A stretch of DNA of 64,000 nt from a bacterium (GCA_020444425.1 JAHLLB010000005.1:1-64000), one strand, 5' to 3'; counted from the stretch's first letter, positions 9,585 through 18,403 are shown. The notes: generated from the letters alone by a model not told the origin. Made by a program: numbers and translations.

Positions 9585-10231
9585 GTGAGACCACCACACG
9601 AGCGCTGATCGTCCTCAACGGCGAAATCGAACCCAGCCTGCCATATGTCAACCGGGAAGATTACGTCCACATCGTCGCGACGGACGGCGCGTTGGACGTG
9701 CTGCTCGAGAACGACTGGCCACCGACCGTCGCCCTCGGTGATTTTGATTCGGTCAACGCTGGTACCCTGGAGATCGCCCGGTCACGCGGCATCTACACAC
9801 TGCACACGCCTGACCAGGACTTCACCGATTTCGAAAAGGCGCTGAACTTTGTCGAGGCGGAAACCGTTCAGAGCGTGGATATCATCGGCCACACCGGCCG
9901 CCGTCTCGACCACACTCTCGGCTCGATCCACGCCACCGCACGCGCCGCGGGACGCCTGAACCTGCAACTGATCGACCCCATCGGCACCGGCCACCTGATC
10001 GCGGCGGGGGAAACGTTCGAGATTGACGACTGTTCCGGCCAGACCTGCAGCGTGATTGCGTTGATCCCGGCACGGGTCAATCTGGACGGTTTCCGATGGC
10101 CGCTGAACGAATCCCGTCTTGGCGGCGTGGACGGCCAGTCCGTTTCCAACGAAATCGCCTCGGACCGGGCACGGGTTCGTGTCCTGGACGGCGTCGCGAT
10201 GGTTTACTTGCACCACGCGCCGTGTGCCTGA
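9581..10231 (+). CDS. thiN: Thiamine pyrophosphokinase
   Basis: 216 aa cytosolic enzyme transferring pyrophosphate from ATP to thiamine to give thiamine diphosphate. The motifs ATDGALDVLL, LGDFDSV, PDQDFTDFEKAL and GHTGRRLDHTLGS match the TPK catalytic domain; the C-terminal beta region binds thiamine. The ATG at 9581 overlaps the spmB stop (ATGA) and is preferred over the GTG two codons earlier. Co-translation with SpmAB invites the guess that those proteins handle a thiamine-related compound, but that is only an inference. Confidence 0.9.
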   Translation: MSETTTRALIVLNGEIEPSLPYVNREDYVHIVATDGALDVLLENDWPPTVALGDFDSVNAGTLEIARSRGIYTLHTPDQDFTDFEKALNFVEAETVQSVDIIGHTGRRLDHTLGSIHATARAAGRLNLQLIDPIGTGHLIAAGETFEIDDCSGQTCSVIALIPARVNLDGFRWPLNESRLGGVDGQSVSNEIASDRARVRVLDGVAMVYLHHAPCA

Positions 10232-10332
10232 ACGGTAAGCGGAGCGCGAAAAAACTGCGTCCACCCGCTTGCGAGCAGGACCGCCAGATACAATACTTGC
10301 TGGTGATCCCGTCCTGTCACGTGTGAGGTTGT

Positions 10333-11079
10333 ATGATCGCTGTGATTCTCGTCGCCGGACGTTCCACCCGCATGGGCGATCTCACCGCCGAAGTGCACAA
10401 ATCCCTGTTGACTGTGGGCGATCGACCGATCCTCAGCCGCCTGCTGATTGCGTTGGATGATAACGCCATCCGCCGCGTCATCTTTGTCGGCGGCAGCATG
10501 CAGGAACAGCTCGAGGACTTTGTCCGCACACATCACGGCAATTTCGAGGTGAGCTGGGTTCGGAACGAGGACTACGCGACGACGAACACCGCCTATTCGG
10601 TGATGCTGACCGATGAGGCAATGGGACGCGATCACGACATGTTGTTGATCAACGGGGATGTGGTCCTCGACGCCCGCGCGATCGCACGGACGCTCAATGG
10701 ACGAGGTGCGCACGAAACAGTCAGCGTGCTCGCAACGAGATTTTCCGGTGTCGCCGACGAAGAGGTGAAGGTGCTCGTCAACGATGGCCGAATCACCGAA
10801 ATCGGTAAACACATCGATCCACAACGGGCAGCCGGTGAGTCGGTCGGGATCAACCTGATCGCCCGGCAACAGCTCGATGCCCTGTATTCGACGTTGCGGA
10901 ACCGGATTGAGACCGGGGACGGACGATCCGAGTATTATGAACACGCCTTCAACCAGATGGTGACCGAGGGGATACATTTCCGCACGGCGGATGTGACCGA
11001 TCTCCCGGTTATGGAAGTCGATACGCCGGATGATTATTCGGCGGTAAAACAGGAGCTCGCACCCCGATTGTTCGGGTGA
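10333..11079 (+). CDS. Sugar-phosphate/choline-phosphate type nucleotidyltransferase
   Basis: 248 aa protein of the NTP-transferase (GT-A-like) fold. The N-terminal nucleotide-binding signature is LVAGRSTRM, followed by a conserved Lys (HKSLLTVGDRPIL), and the metal-binding aspartate sits in LLINGDVVLD. The short length and the RNEDYATTNTAYS segment resemble LicC-like phosphocholine or inositol-phosphate cytidylyltransferases more than RfbA, but the substrate cannot be fixed from sequence. It follows thiN after about 100 bases and may be transcribed with it. Confidence 0.8.
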   Translation: MIAVILVAGRSTRMGDLTAEVHKSLLTVGDRPILSRLLIALDDNAIRRVIFVGGSMQEQLEDFVRTHHGNFEVSWVRNEDYATTNTAYSVMLTDEAMGRDHDMLLINGDVVLDARAIARTLNGRGAHETVSVLATRFSGVADEEVKVLVNDGRITEIGKHIDPQRAAGESVGINLIARQQLDALYSTLRNRIETGDGRSEYYEHAFNQMVTEGIHFRTADVTDLPVMEVDTPDDYSAVKQELAPRLFG

Positions 11080-11225
11080 TAATCCCCCGAAAGGAGGGAT
11101 GGAGCCGGAGAAACGGCTGAAAGCCTTTTGACGGTTGCGTTCCCGGCGTTTATGGGTGTATGCTTCGCCCAAGGATGAACATTTGCTCGAGTGGCCAATA
11201 GCTTAGCAGAATCTTGGATTTTCAT

Positions 11226-11253
11226 TTGACTCGCCTGCATCGATGCCTATATT
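11226..11253 (+). promoter_or_regulatory. Sigma-70-like promoter of the HU gene
   Basis: TTGACT (11226-11231) and TATATT (11248-11253) are separated by 16 bases, about 80 bases before the HU start codon in a gene-free stretch. The match to consensus is good and the position is sensible; it is not proven. Confidence 0.55.
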
Positions 11254-11334
11254 TCAGGCAAGCACTGGCCACGGACCGTATGGGGTACCACTTGAACCAG
11301 CCGGGGGATGAGCCGGCAAGCCAGGAGGAGAAGC

Positions 11335-11610
11335 ATGAACAAGGCTGAATTGGTAGACGTAATTGCCAAGAAGACGGATCAGACCAAGCGCGCGACGGAA
11401 GGTTTTCTCGATGCTTTCCTCGATGCCGTGACCAAGGCCGTGGCAAAAGGTGACAAGGTCAGCATCGTCGGGTTCGGCAGCTTCGAAAAGAAAAAGCGTG
11501 AAGCGCGTACCGGCCGGAACCCCCGCACGGGTGAGACCATCAAGATCGCCGCGAAGTCCTATCCGGCCTTCAGCCCGGGCAAGGCCTTCAAGGATAAGGT
11601 CGCGAAGTAA
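11335..11610 (+). CDS. hup: HU family DNA-binding protein
   Basis: 91 aa nucleoid protein. It starts MNKAELVDVIAKKT, contains the dimer core VSIVGFGSFEKKKR and the DNA-binding arm ARTGRNPRTGETIKI, and ends SPGKAFKDKVAK, all canonical HU features at the family's normal length. The ATG at 11335 is preceded by GGAGGAGAAGC; nine in-frame codons upstream are not conserved in the family. A promoter lies upstream and a strong terminator downstream, so it is a single-gene transcript. Confidence 0.97.
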   Translation: MNKAELVDVIAKKTDQTKRATEGFLDAFLDAVTKAVAKGDKVSIVGFGSFEKKKREARTGRNPRTGETIKIAAKSYPAFSPGKAFKDKVAK

Positions 11611-11631
11611 TTCGCCGGAATACCGAGTCTG

Positions 11632-11661
11632 AAACGCGACCACTCTCGGGTCGCGTTTTTT
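11632..11661 (+). terminator. Rho-independent terminator of hup
   Basis: A 10-bp stem AAACGCGACC / GGTCGCGTTT with a 7-base loop runs into a T tract, 21 bases after the HU stop codon. Confidence 0.92.
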
Positions 11662-11711
11662 AGCGGAACGCATTCTGACTTGCACCCATAACCCCTCGGG
11701 GGGATGGTACC

Positions 11712-12065
11712 ATGCCGTACGATGATAACGGGATCTTTGCGAAGATCATCCGTAAGGAGATCCCTGCGAAAATCGTGCATGAAACTGACACGGTTCTCGC
11801 GTTCGAAGACATCAACGCCAAAGCGCCGATCCATATCCTGATCGTGCCGAAAGTGCCCGTCGAGTCGGTCAACGACCTGCAGGATGACCACGCGCAGATC
11901 ATGGGAGAGGTACTCCTTGCCGCGCGCGACATCGCAAAGCAGCTCAACATCGACGAAAAGGGCTACCGGCTGGTGATCAACACCAACTCGGACGCCGGCC
12001 AGGAAATCTTCCACCTGCACGTGCACCTGCTCGCAGGCCGGAAAATGACGTGGCCCCCGGGCTGA
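11712..12065 (+). CDS. HIT family (HINT-like) nucleotide-binding protein
   Basis: 117 aa protein with the histidine triad HLHVHLL near the C-terminus and the family pattern starting GIFAKIIRKEIPAKIV. Members hydrolyse nucleoside phosphoramidates or related nucleotides, in the cytosol. The length is normal for bacterial Hint proteins. The ATG at 11712 gives the standard N-terminus. It stands alone between the hup terminator and a repeat-rich spacer. Confidence 0.95.
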   Translation: MPYDDNGIFAKIIRKEIPAKIVHETDTVLAFEDINAKAPIHILIVPKVPVESVNDLQDDHAQIMGEVLLAARDIAKQLNIDEKGYRLVINTNSDAGQEIFHLHVHLLAGRKMTWPPG

Positions 12066-12396
12066 TCATCCAACACGAGGCTGATCCAACACGCACGCTT
12101 TCAGCCAAACGGAACGGAAATCAGTCAAAGCTGAGTTCAGAATCCCGAATCAGTAAAGGCTGAGTTCACAATCCCGAGATTGGCAGCTGATGGACGACTG
12201 TCTATCCTCGACCGGTGCTTCGCGCCGGTCTTTTTTTGTCCAGTATAACCGGGTACAGCTGTGCTTCTGTCCCGATTTATTTTCGAGATATTTGCACCAC
12301 AGGATGTTCAACTACATATTACTACTGAGCGTTGAACAGATGAACTGGAAGTGTGGTATGGAAGCTGGTTGCGATTCTTGAACCCAAGGTGCTGAT
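12066..12396. other. Intergenic spacer with direct repeat, terminator and hairpin
   Basis: 331 bases without a gene. It holds two imperfect copies (about 29 bases, 12119-12147 and 12148-12177) containing GCTGAGTTC and AATCCCG, a terminator at 12210-12237 (GACCGG...CCGGTC then seven T), and a hairpin at 12251-12273 (GGGtACAG / CTGTCCC) that is repeated at 14437-14460. No promoter for the next gene was confidently seen. Confidence 0.7.
12210..12237 (+). terminator. Rho-independent terminator downstream of the HIT gene
   Basis: The stem GACCGG/CCGGTC, extended by weaker inner pairs, is followed directly by seven T. It lies about 145 bases beyond the HIT stop and is the first clear terminator after it. 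Confidence 0.7.
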
Positions 12397-14043
12397 TTGA
12401 CGAAATATCTCTTCCTCTTAGTGTCGCTGCTGACTTCGTCAGCCATCGCCCAATGGCCGACAGGTGAGTACGAAGCCGTCCAGTTGCTCAGCAATCCCAA
12501 TACGTCCTACGGTGCACTTACTGCCACACAAGCCCCCGATGGTACCATGCGTGTTCTGGCGTTAGAGCGTATCTATGATGTATACAATTTCAACACTGGA
12601 GTTCTCGCCATCGACCGCGAGGGAAATCTGATGTGGCCTGGTGAACTAGAGGATCATCGGGTCCATGAAAGGGCCAACTGGTGGGCTGATGCGAACTACA
12701 TCATGAAGTGTGGTCCCCATGGTGAAACATGGGTTGTCTATGAGGATTACTATGGCACACCGGATCAGGGAGGTGGCTATCGTGACACACCCTACATCTC
12801 AGCACGAAGGTTTGATGCACAGGGAGTTCCCAATGACGAACGCCTGACCGTGACAGGCTTGAACACCCTCCATGCAAAGATCCCGGTTCACCTTGAAGTG
12901 CTTGATGATGGGGGTATGATTGTCCTCTGGAATACCAAGCATCATGAGGAATACGAATTTTATGAAGTTCGAGCTCAACGGTACTCCGCTGAGTGTGAGC
13001 CACTTTGGGGGGATGGTGGGTTACTGATTTATGAAGCTCTGGAAGGCGATAGCGCCAGCACATGGTCTGGTCTTTCAGACGGGACGGGTGGTTTCTATTT
13101 CGGAATTGGCAACAGCCTGGCCTATCTGGAACCTTCAGGTGACATGCTGTGGGATTATAATGATGTGGTTGTGGATAGCGCTTCCACAATTATTTCGCTT
13201 GCATGGAATGTTGATGGAGATGAGATAGGTTTATTCTGCGGTAAGCCGCTAATTCGTTACTGGTTATCCGCAGTAAATACCGATGGCATATTTATACATG
13301 GACTTGGTACCTATATTGATCATCCGTATTTATCCGGGAACGAATTCTATGGAACATCGTCAGGGTATAATCTGATCGATACACGGGATCAAGAGCTTTA
13401 TCGATTCGATCATGATTTGAATCAAATCGGCGAGGTAGTTCAGTTTCCCTTAGTCGGCGATGCGTCCATATATCAATATACCTACAATTCTCACCATGGT
13501 ATACGTATCAGTACAAAACAAAGAACGGTACCGTGCCCAAACAACGCATGGGTACGTGCCTATGATCATGACATGAATTTTCTATGGACTGTCAAGGTTA
13601 ATGAAGACACAACCTACTATCATGAAATACTTCCATACCTGGATGACTATGGAACCACATGGATGTTTTGGAGAGATATCGATTATGATCTTCATCAGGC
13701 AGACCTCTATATGAATGTAGCTGATATGGATGGTGGTTGGGGTTATACAAAAGTTGATGAACACGATCCCCTTGCCTTGTTGCCAGATGACTTGCGACTT
13801 CTGATCTATCCGAATCCGTTTAATAATCGTACGACGCTTCAATTCTCCTTGAATCAACCTGGTATGGTTTCTGTTAACATACATGACATTCTCGGCCGAA
13901 CACTCTTCACAGACAGCTTCTGGCGTGCGAAAGGACATCACTCAGAATCACTGTCGTTTGAAACCTTTCCATCAGGCATTTATTTCATCAATATCGACAA
14001 CGGTAACCATCGTGTTACCGTCAAAACAACGCATCTGAAATAA
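12397..14043 (+). CDS. Secreted protein with type IX-like C-terminal sorting domain
   Basis: 548 aa. The N-terminus MTKYLFLLVSLLTSSAIAQ is a signal peptide, using a TTG start. The middle has beta-rich, WD/propeller-like repeats without a recognised enzyme motif. The last 85 residues form a sorting domain starting LLIYPNPFNN, then VNIHDILGR, PSGIYFINI and a basic end. Such domains direct export and surface anchoring by T9SS in FCB bacteria. Base composition is clearly lower in GC than neighbouring genes, suggesting recent acquisition or relaxed codon use. Function unknown. Confidence 0.8.
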   Translation: MTKYLFLLVSLLTSSAIAQWPTGEYEAVQLLSNPNTSYGALTATQAPDGTMRVLALERIYDVYNFNTGVLAIDREGNLMWPGELEDHRVHERANWWADANYIMKCGPHGETWVVYEDYYGTPDQGGGYRDTPYISARRFDAQGVPNDERLTVTGLNTLHAKIPVHLEVLDDGGMIVLWNTKHHEEYEFYEVRAQRYSAECEPLWGDGGLLIYEALEGDSASTWSGLSDGTGGFYFGIGNSLAYLEPSGDMLWDYNDVVVDSASTIISLAWNVDGDEIGLFCGKPLIRYWLSAVNTDGIFIHGLGTYIDHPYLSGNEFYGTSSGYNLIDTRDQELYRFDHDLNQIGEVVQFPLVGDASIYQYTYNSHHGIRISTKQRTVPCPNNAWVRAYDHDMNFLWTVKVNEDTTYYHEILPYLDDYGTTWMFWRDIDYDLHQADLYMNVADMDGGWGYTKVDEHDPLALLPDDLRLLIYPNPFNNRTTLQFSLNQPGMVSVNIHDILGRTLFTDSFWRAKGHHSESLSFETFPSGIYFINIDNGNHRVTVKTTHLK

Positions 14044-14607
14044 GGATCTGTCTGCCCCGAGGAGCTCGCTCGTCGGGATCATCCGTACATGTATGTGCCC
14101 CTGATGGCTCCGCCAGCAGGGATTAGCCGGCGATGATGAATCGCGCGAATATGGTACCACGGTCGGATGCGCGTGTGTTCCATCCAGCACCCCTCCAGTG
14201 TGCTGAAAGAAATGAGGAGGATGGGTTTGGGAGCGACCGTTCCGTGTGGCTGAAGCCACACGCTAACCACCCGTCATTGCAACGCGGTGAAAGCACTTTC
14301 AGAGCACACCACGTCTTGCAAAGTGCACCATGTCATGCTTCTGGTAGCTACAGGCAACCGAACGCAGTTTGTTTCACTGTTCACTGACAACTGACCGCTG
14401 TCACTAACTAGAGGCAGCCGAGCACCGGGAATAATTGGGAGACAGCTGTGTGTCTGTCCCTGACTTGATGACCGATGGTACCTGGTTAAATGCTGTAGGG
14501 AGGAGAGGCTCACTCCGGGGGACTGTCTTGCCTGCACAATAACCCGCGTGTACATTCCCGGTCTGTTCAAAATCATGATTACAGGCACAGATTGGAGGTG
14601 ATGTTCA
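14044..14607. other. Repeat-rich intergenic region before rpsU
   Basis: 564 bases without a supported gene. Hairpin-family elements lie at about 14053-14083 (GACGAGC-type stem) and 14095-14130 (CTGATGGC-type stem), an 18-base hairpin GTGTGGCTGAAGCCACAC at 14244-14261, and the hairpin 14437-14460 that matches 12251-12273. No tRNA or clear promoter was seen. Confidence 0.75.
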
Positions 14608-14817
14608 GTGCCGCATGTCAAGGTTCGTGAAGGTGAGCCGTTCGAAAAGGCATTCAAGCGTTTCCAGAAAGCGTGTGAAAAGTCCGGTCTGATGGCTGAA
14701 ATCCGTAAGCACCAGCGTTACGAGAAGCCGTCCGAAGCCCGCAAGCGCAAGTCCAATATCGCGCGCCGCAAGATGCGCAAGATGCACCTCGCGCTCGAAC
14801 GCAAGGGCAAGATCTAA
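14608..14817 (+). CDS. rpsU: 30S ribosomal protein S21
   Basis: 69 aa basic protein starting with GTG and preceded by GGAGGTGATG. The pattern VREGEPFEKAFKRFQKACEK followed by EIRKHQRYEKPSEARKRK is the S21 signature; the length is normal. S21 binds the 30S platform near the anti-Shine-Dalgarno. The order rpsU-yqeY-cvpA is a familiar bacterial arrangement. A terminator follows. Confidence 0.96.
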   Translation: MPHVKVREGEPFEKAFKRFQKACEKSGLMAEIRKHQRYEKPSEARKRKSNIARRKMRKMHLALERKGKI

Positions 14818-14853
14818 GCCGTACGGCTGATCCATGCACCGATACACAAGTTA

Positions 14854-14886
14854 ACGGCCCGGACCTGAGTTGAGGTCGGGCCGTAT
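14854..14886 (+). terminator. Terminator/attenuator between rpsU and yqeY
   Basis: The arms ACGGCCCGGACCT (14854-14866) and AGGTCGGGCCGT pair with one bulged base and are followed by ATTT. The short T tract suggests partial read-through into yqeY. Confidence 0.7.
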
Positions 14887-14908
14887 TTACTCCACCCCGG
14901 AGGTTACG

Positions 14909-15361
14909 GTGGATTACGAACAACGTATTTCCGGTCTGATGAAAGAGGCGATGAAGGCGAAGAACAAGCCGCGCCTCGAAGCTCTGCGTGCGATCAAGGC
15001 CGTTATCTTGACCGAGCGCACGAAGGATTCGTCCGAGATGACCGACGACCGCGCGATCAAGGCGCTGTCGTCCTACCGCAAGAAGATGGACGGCGCGGCG
15101 CAACAATACCGCGAAGCGGGCCGCACGGACCTCGCAGAAGAGGCCGAAGGCGAAGTCGCGGTGCTGGACGAACTCCTGCCGCAACGCCTGTCCGATGACG
15201 AGCTGCTGGCCATGATCGACGAAATCATCGCTGAAACCGGCGCGTCCGGTCCCGCCGAAATGGGCAAGGTGATGGGTCCGTTGATGAAAAAGACCGCCGG
15301 CCGTGCGGACGGAAACGCCGCCAAACAGTTGGTCATGAAACGTTTGGGTGCGGGACAATGA
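14909..15361 (+). CDS. yqeY: GatB/YqeY domain protein
   Basis: 150 aa, the family's usual length. It starts at GTG 14909 with GGAGG five bases upstream; an in-frame ATG further upstream lies inside the terminator stem and is rejected. The pattern RLEALRAIKAVIL, LDELLPQRLSDDELLAMIDEII and GKVMGPLMKKTAGRADG matches the YqeY family, related to the tail of amidotransferase subunit GatB, probably tRNA-linked but of unsettled function. It overlaps cvpA by four bases (ATGA). Confidence 0.93.
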   Translation: MDYEQRISGLMKEAMKAKNKPRLEALRAIKAVILTERTKDSSEMTDDRAIKALSSYRKKMDGAAQQYREAGRTDLAEEAEGEVAVLDELLPQRLSDDELLAMIDEIIAETGASGPAEMGKVMGPLMKKTAGRADGNAAKQLVMKRLGAGQ

Positions 15362-16146
15362 CCGTCCTCGACCTGATCCTGCTGGCCGTGTTGGCCTTGT
15401 TTGTCATCCGCGGCATTTTCCGCGGATTTTTGCTTGAACTGTTCGACCTCGTCTCGCTGGTCGTCGGCTATTTCGCCGCCCGCTGGCTTGGACCCGGCTT
15501 CGGCTGGTGGTTGGCGGATGCCCTCGAGATTGACCGTGGCTGGACTGGTTTGATCGCCACGATCATCGTCTTTGTCGCGGTGACCATCGCCGTGCGAATG
15601 CTCGCGCACGTGCTGAAAAAAATTACGCACGCCGTCATGCTCGGCGGCATTGATCGGACCCTGGGCGCGCTGTTCGGCGCGTTCAAGACCGTACTGCTCG
15701 CGATGGCGATCTTTTTCATTGCGCTGATGAGCCCGTGGTCCCAGGCGGCCACCGATTACGCGCTGCAGGGTCGGGTCAGCCGGGTGATCGTAAGCTGGAC
15801 CCTCGGCGTGCAGGACATGCTCGAGAAGCAGCGGACACCGTCGACACAACTGTTCGCCAACTGGTTACGCGCGGGCGGGGTGAATGAGGACGCCGTCCAC
15901 ATCGTCAGCGACCAGCCCGAATTGCTGAGCGAGATTCTGGAATACGCCCGCGACCACGACCTGAATGTGCCGGTCAAGGACATTTTCTCCGGCGAACATG
16001 CACTCACCGCACCGGAGAACTTCAAGCTCAGCGAGGAACAACAGGACCGTTTGACAGGTATCCTCGAGGACGCTGAGGTCTCCGCCGAGGAAAAAGCGGA
16101 AGCGTTCTGGAAGCTGCTCACCGGAAAGGTCAAGGAAACGATCTGA
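15358..16146 (+). CDS. cvpA: CvpA family membrane protein
   Basis: 262 aa. Four hydrophobic segments lie in the first 130 residues (starting MTVLDLILLAVLALFVIRG, with the conserved GFLLELFDLVSLVVGYFAA and GGIDRTLGALFGAFK). The soluble C-terminal tail of about 120 residues is acidic and longer than in E. coli CvpA. The family is linked to colicin V export and envelope function. Its start overlaps the yqeY stop. The mutS2 gene that often follows cvpA is absent. Confidence 0.85.
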   Translation: MTVLDLILLAVLALFVIRGIFRGFLLELFDLVSLVVGYFAARWLGPGFGWWLADALEIDRGWTGLIATIIVFVAVTIAVRMLAHVLKKITHAVMLGGIDRTLGALFGAFKTVLLAMAIFFIALMSPWSQAATDYALQGRVSRVIVSWTLGVQDMLEKQRTPSTQLFANWLRAGGVNEDAVHIVSDQPELLSEILEYARDHDLNVPVKDIFSGEHALTAPENFKLSEEQQDRLTGILEDAEVSAEEKAEAFWKLLTGKVKETI

Positions 16147-16179
16147 GCGGGATTTCCCGGAGGGAAACGGGGCCGTTGC

Positions 16180-16208
16180 TTGACTCGACCCGGAGCACAA
16201 GCTAGCTT
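16180..16208 (+). promoter_or_regulatory. Candidate sigma-70-like promoter of the rubrerythrin gene
   Basis: TTGACT (16180-16185) is separated by 17 bases from TAGCTT (16203-16208), about 100 bases before the start codon. The -35 box equals that of the HU promoter; the -10 box is weaker. Confidence 0.4.
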
Positions 16209-16309
16209 TTTGCCGAACCCGCCGTGCAACATCCGGTTCGGCTGAACCCCTGATCATTCTTCAACATTTGATCATAGCGCCACGCGCGCAGTCGCAGAAG
16301 GAGTCAGTG

Positions 16310-16801
16310 ATGAACGTGTTTGAATTCGCCATGCAGATGGAAAAGGACGGCGAAGCGTACTACCGTGACATGGCAAACAAGACCAACAACGAAGGTCTGA
16401 AGACCATTCTGAACATGATCGCGGATGAAGAGGTCAAGCACTACAACATCTTCAAGGAGATGAAGGAAGGGACCCGTGGTGCTGAAAGCCTGCCGCACAG
16501 CGACATCATGAAGAACACGAAGAACATCTTCCAGAAGATGTCCGAGGCCGGCGAGAAGTTCGATGACGACGCCGTGACCAAGGAACACTACGCCAAGGCG
16601 AAGGAGATGGAAGACGAGGCCGTCAAGTTCTACACCCAGAAGGCCGAAGAGACGACCGCCGTGCACGAAAAAGACCTGCTGCTGCAGATTGCGGACGAAG
16701 AAAAGCGCCACAGCCGCCTGTTCCAGGAGTTCATGGACTTCGTGACCACGCCGGAACGCTGGCTCGAAGACGCCGAGTGGAACCACCTCGACGAGTATTG
16801 A
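16310..16801 (+). CDS. Rubrerythrin/ferritin-like diiron protein
   Basis: 163 aa four-helix protein. Metal ligands are visible as E in EKDGEAYYRDMA, ExxH in IADEEVKHYNIF, a further E in AKEMEDEAVKFYTQ and ExxH in IADEEKRHSRLF, the standard diiron set. There is no rubredoxin tail. Likely role: peroxide reduction or iron handling in the cytosol. The ATG at 16310 follows GGAG; a longer in-frame start lacks conservation. It is monocistronic with its own terminator. Confidence 0.88.
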   Translation: MNVFEFAMQMEKDGEAYYRDMANKTNNEGLKTILNMIADEEVKHYNIFKEMKEGTRGAESLPHSDIMKNTKNIFQKMSEAGEKFDDDAVTKEHYAKAKEMEDEAVKFYTQKAEETTAVHEKDLLLQIADEEKRHSRLFQEFMDFVTTPERWLEDAEWNHLDEY

Positions 16802-16843
16802 TCCGGCACACCCAGGATCAACACCTGATTTCTGATTGAACGG

Positions 16844-16876
16844 ACCGGGGGTCTCAACGGAGACTCCCGGTTTTTA
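16844..16876 (+). terminator. Rho-independent terminator after the rubrerythrin gene
   Basis: The stem ACCGGGGGTCTC / GAGACTCCCGGT (one G-U pair, 4-base loop) is followed by TTTTATT. It overlaps the stop codon of the convergent sulfatase gene by a few bases. Confidence 0.9.
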
Positions 16877-18307
16877 TTGGTCGAGCCGGTCCATACGGTT
16901 CACAATCCCGGGAATCCAGCCGCGCAGTTGCCGCTTGATGCTGCCGTGCCCCGGATCGTTCGCGAGATTCATCCACTCGTTTCGGTCACGCCAGCAATCG
17001 TACAACTCTTCGCCTTCTTCCCGCCCGTAGTAGATGTAGCGATACCGGTTGGAACGTACCGTGTGCGCGGTCGGGCTGTTGGAGGAAATCGCCGGACGGC
17101 CGGTCGCAGTGCTCGCATCCATCAACTGCGGACGCAGACTTTGTCCATCGAGATCCGGCACTTCGTCCAGCCCGCAGAGGTCGATCAGAGTGGGGTAGAG
17201 GTCAACGAGACTGACGGTATGCCGGCACGTGGCCCCCGGTGTCGAGACTCCCGGCGCACGGATCAACAATGGCACGTGCAACGATTCATCCCACAGCGTC
17301 CACTTGCGCCAGTGATGTTTCTCGCCCAGGTGATGGCCGTGATCCGAGGTGATGACGACGACGGTATTATCCGCGTAGGGACTGTTGTCCAGCGCGTCCA
17401 GCACCCGGCCGATCTGTTCGTCGACATAGTTTATCGTCGCCAGGTAGTTGAGCACCGCCTTGTGCCATTGCCGTCCCTGCACCACTTGCTGATGCAAACC
17501 GGGCTTGATCAGGTTGATACCGCCGCGCGGGATGTCGTTCAGATCACGTCCGAGGAACGGCGGCAGCTCGATCTCAGCCGGATTGAACTTTTCCAGGAAC
17601 CGCCGTGGCGGGGTCCACGGCAAATGCGCAGCACGTGTTCCCATCGCGATCATAAACGGTTCCGGCAGATCCGAATTGAACCGGTTGGCGACGAAGGAGG
17701 CGCGCTGGACGTCTTGAAACGTCTCTTCCGGATTATCGGACCCACCCCACAGCATGTCGTTGCTCATCCCACGCTGCCAGCTTTGGTTTAACCCGTTGTA
17801 CGGGTGGCCGGGCAGGTATGGATCGTCACCGTTCATGTTGTGATAGTTAAACGTTGGAAACTGGAGATCCCAGACCGGTGTGTCGACGAGGCCGTGATAA
17901 AACTTGCCAACCAACAGGTTGGTATACGCCGCCTCATGGAATCGATCAGGCAGGGTTGGGTACGTGCTGCCAAGCTGAAATTCCCAGTGCTGCGAGTTGT
18001 AGTATACCCCGCTCGAGGATGGCAACAGTCCGGTGAAAATCGAGGTGCGGGAGGGGTTGCACGCCGCCGCGCAGGAGAACGCATTGGTGAAATTGACCGC
18101 AGTCTGAGCGAAGGCGTCAAGGTTCGGGGTCAACGTGTTCGGATGGCCACGTAACGGGCCGACCCAGTCGTTGAGATCCTCGATGATGATGAACAGAACG
18201 TTCGGCTGATCGGGCGCAGGCTGCGACCGTGCAAGGCGAAACGGATTGGCGAGACTGACTCCAGCCCCGGCGGCAGAAGCAAGACGTAAAAACCGGCGAC
18301 GTTCCAC
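16874..18307 (-). CDS. Secreted sulfatase (iduronate-2-sulfatase-like), Tat signal
   Basis: 477 aa. The N-terminus MERRRFLRLASAAGAG is a Tat signal. NVLFIIIEDLNDW binds the metal, and C83-x-P-S-R (CNPSRTSIFTG) is the motif converted to the catalytic formylglycine. TSDHGHHLGEKHHWRKWTLW is the second metal/substrate region. The overall pattern resembles iduronate-2-sulfatases of marine bacteria that desulfate polysaccharides. No maturase (anSME or FGE) is in the window. It ends against a terminator shared with the rubrerythrin gene. Confidence 0.9.
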   Translation of the reverse strand: MERRRFLRLASAAGAGVSLANPFRLARSQPAPDQPNVLFIIIEDLNDWVGPLRGHPNTLTPNLDAFAQTAVNFTNAFSCAAACNPSRTSIFTGLLPSSSGVYYNSQHWEFQLGSTYPTLPDRFHEAAYTNLLVGKFYHGLVDTPVWDLQFPTFNYHNMNGDDPYLPGHPYNGLNQSWQRGMSNDMLWGGSDNPEETFQDVQRASFVANRFNSDLPEPFMIAMGTRAAHLPWTPPRRFLEKFNPAEIELPPFLGRDLNDIPRGGINLIKPGLHQQVVQGRQWHKAVLNYLATINYVDEQIGRVLDALDNSPYADNTVVVITSDHGHHLGEKHHWRKWTLWDESLHVPLLIRAPGVSTPGATCRHTVSLVDLYPTLIDLCGLDEVPDLDGQSLRPQLMDASTATGRPAISSNSPTAHTVRSNRYRYIYYGREEGEELYDCWRDRNEWMNLANDPGHGSIKRQLRGWIPGIVNRMDRLDQ

Positions 18308-18403
18308 AATGCATCCCGTGCAAGTGTCCGACGTGCCCTGGGAAGGTGAGGCTCAGGTGCCGCTGGTGCAAGGGTGGGCTCAGATGGGCTGTTCAGGTCA
18401 CAG

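Noticed and set aside
11084-11130. Glycine, cyclic-di-GMP or fluoride riboswitch
   Set aside because: Purine-rich loops look suggestive but none of the conserved core sequences of these classes is present, and the following gene (hup) has its own promoter downstream.
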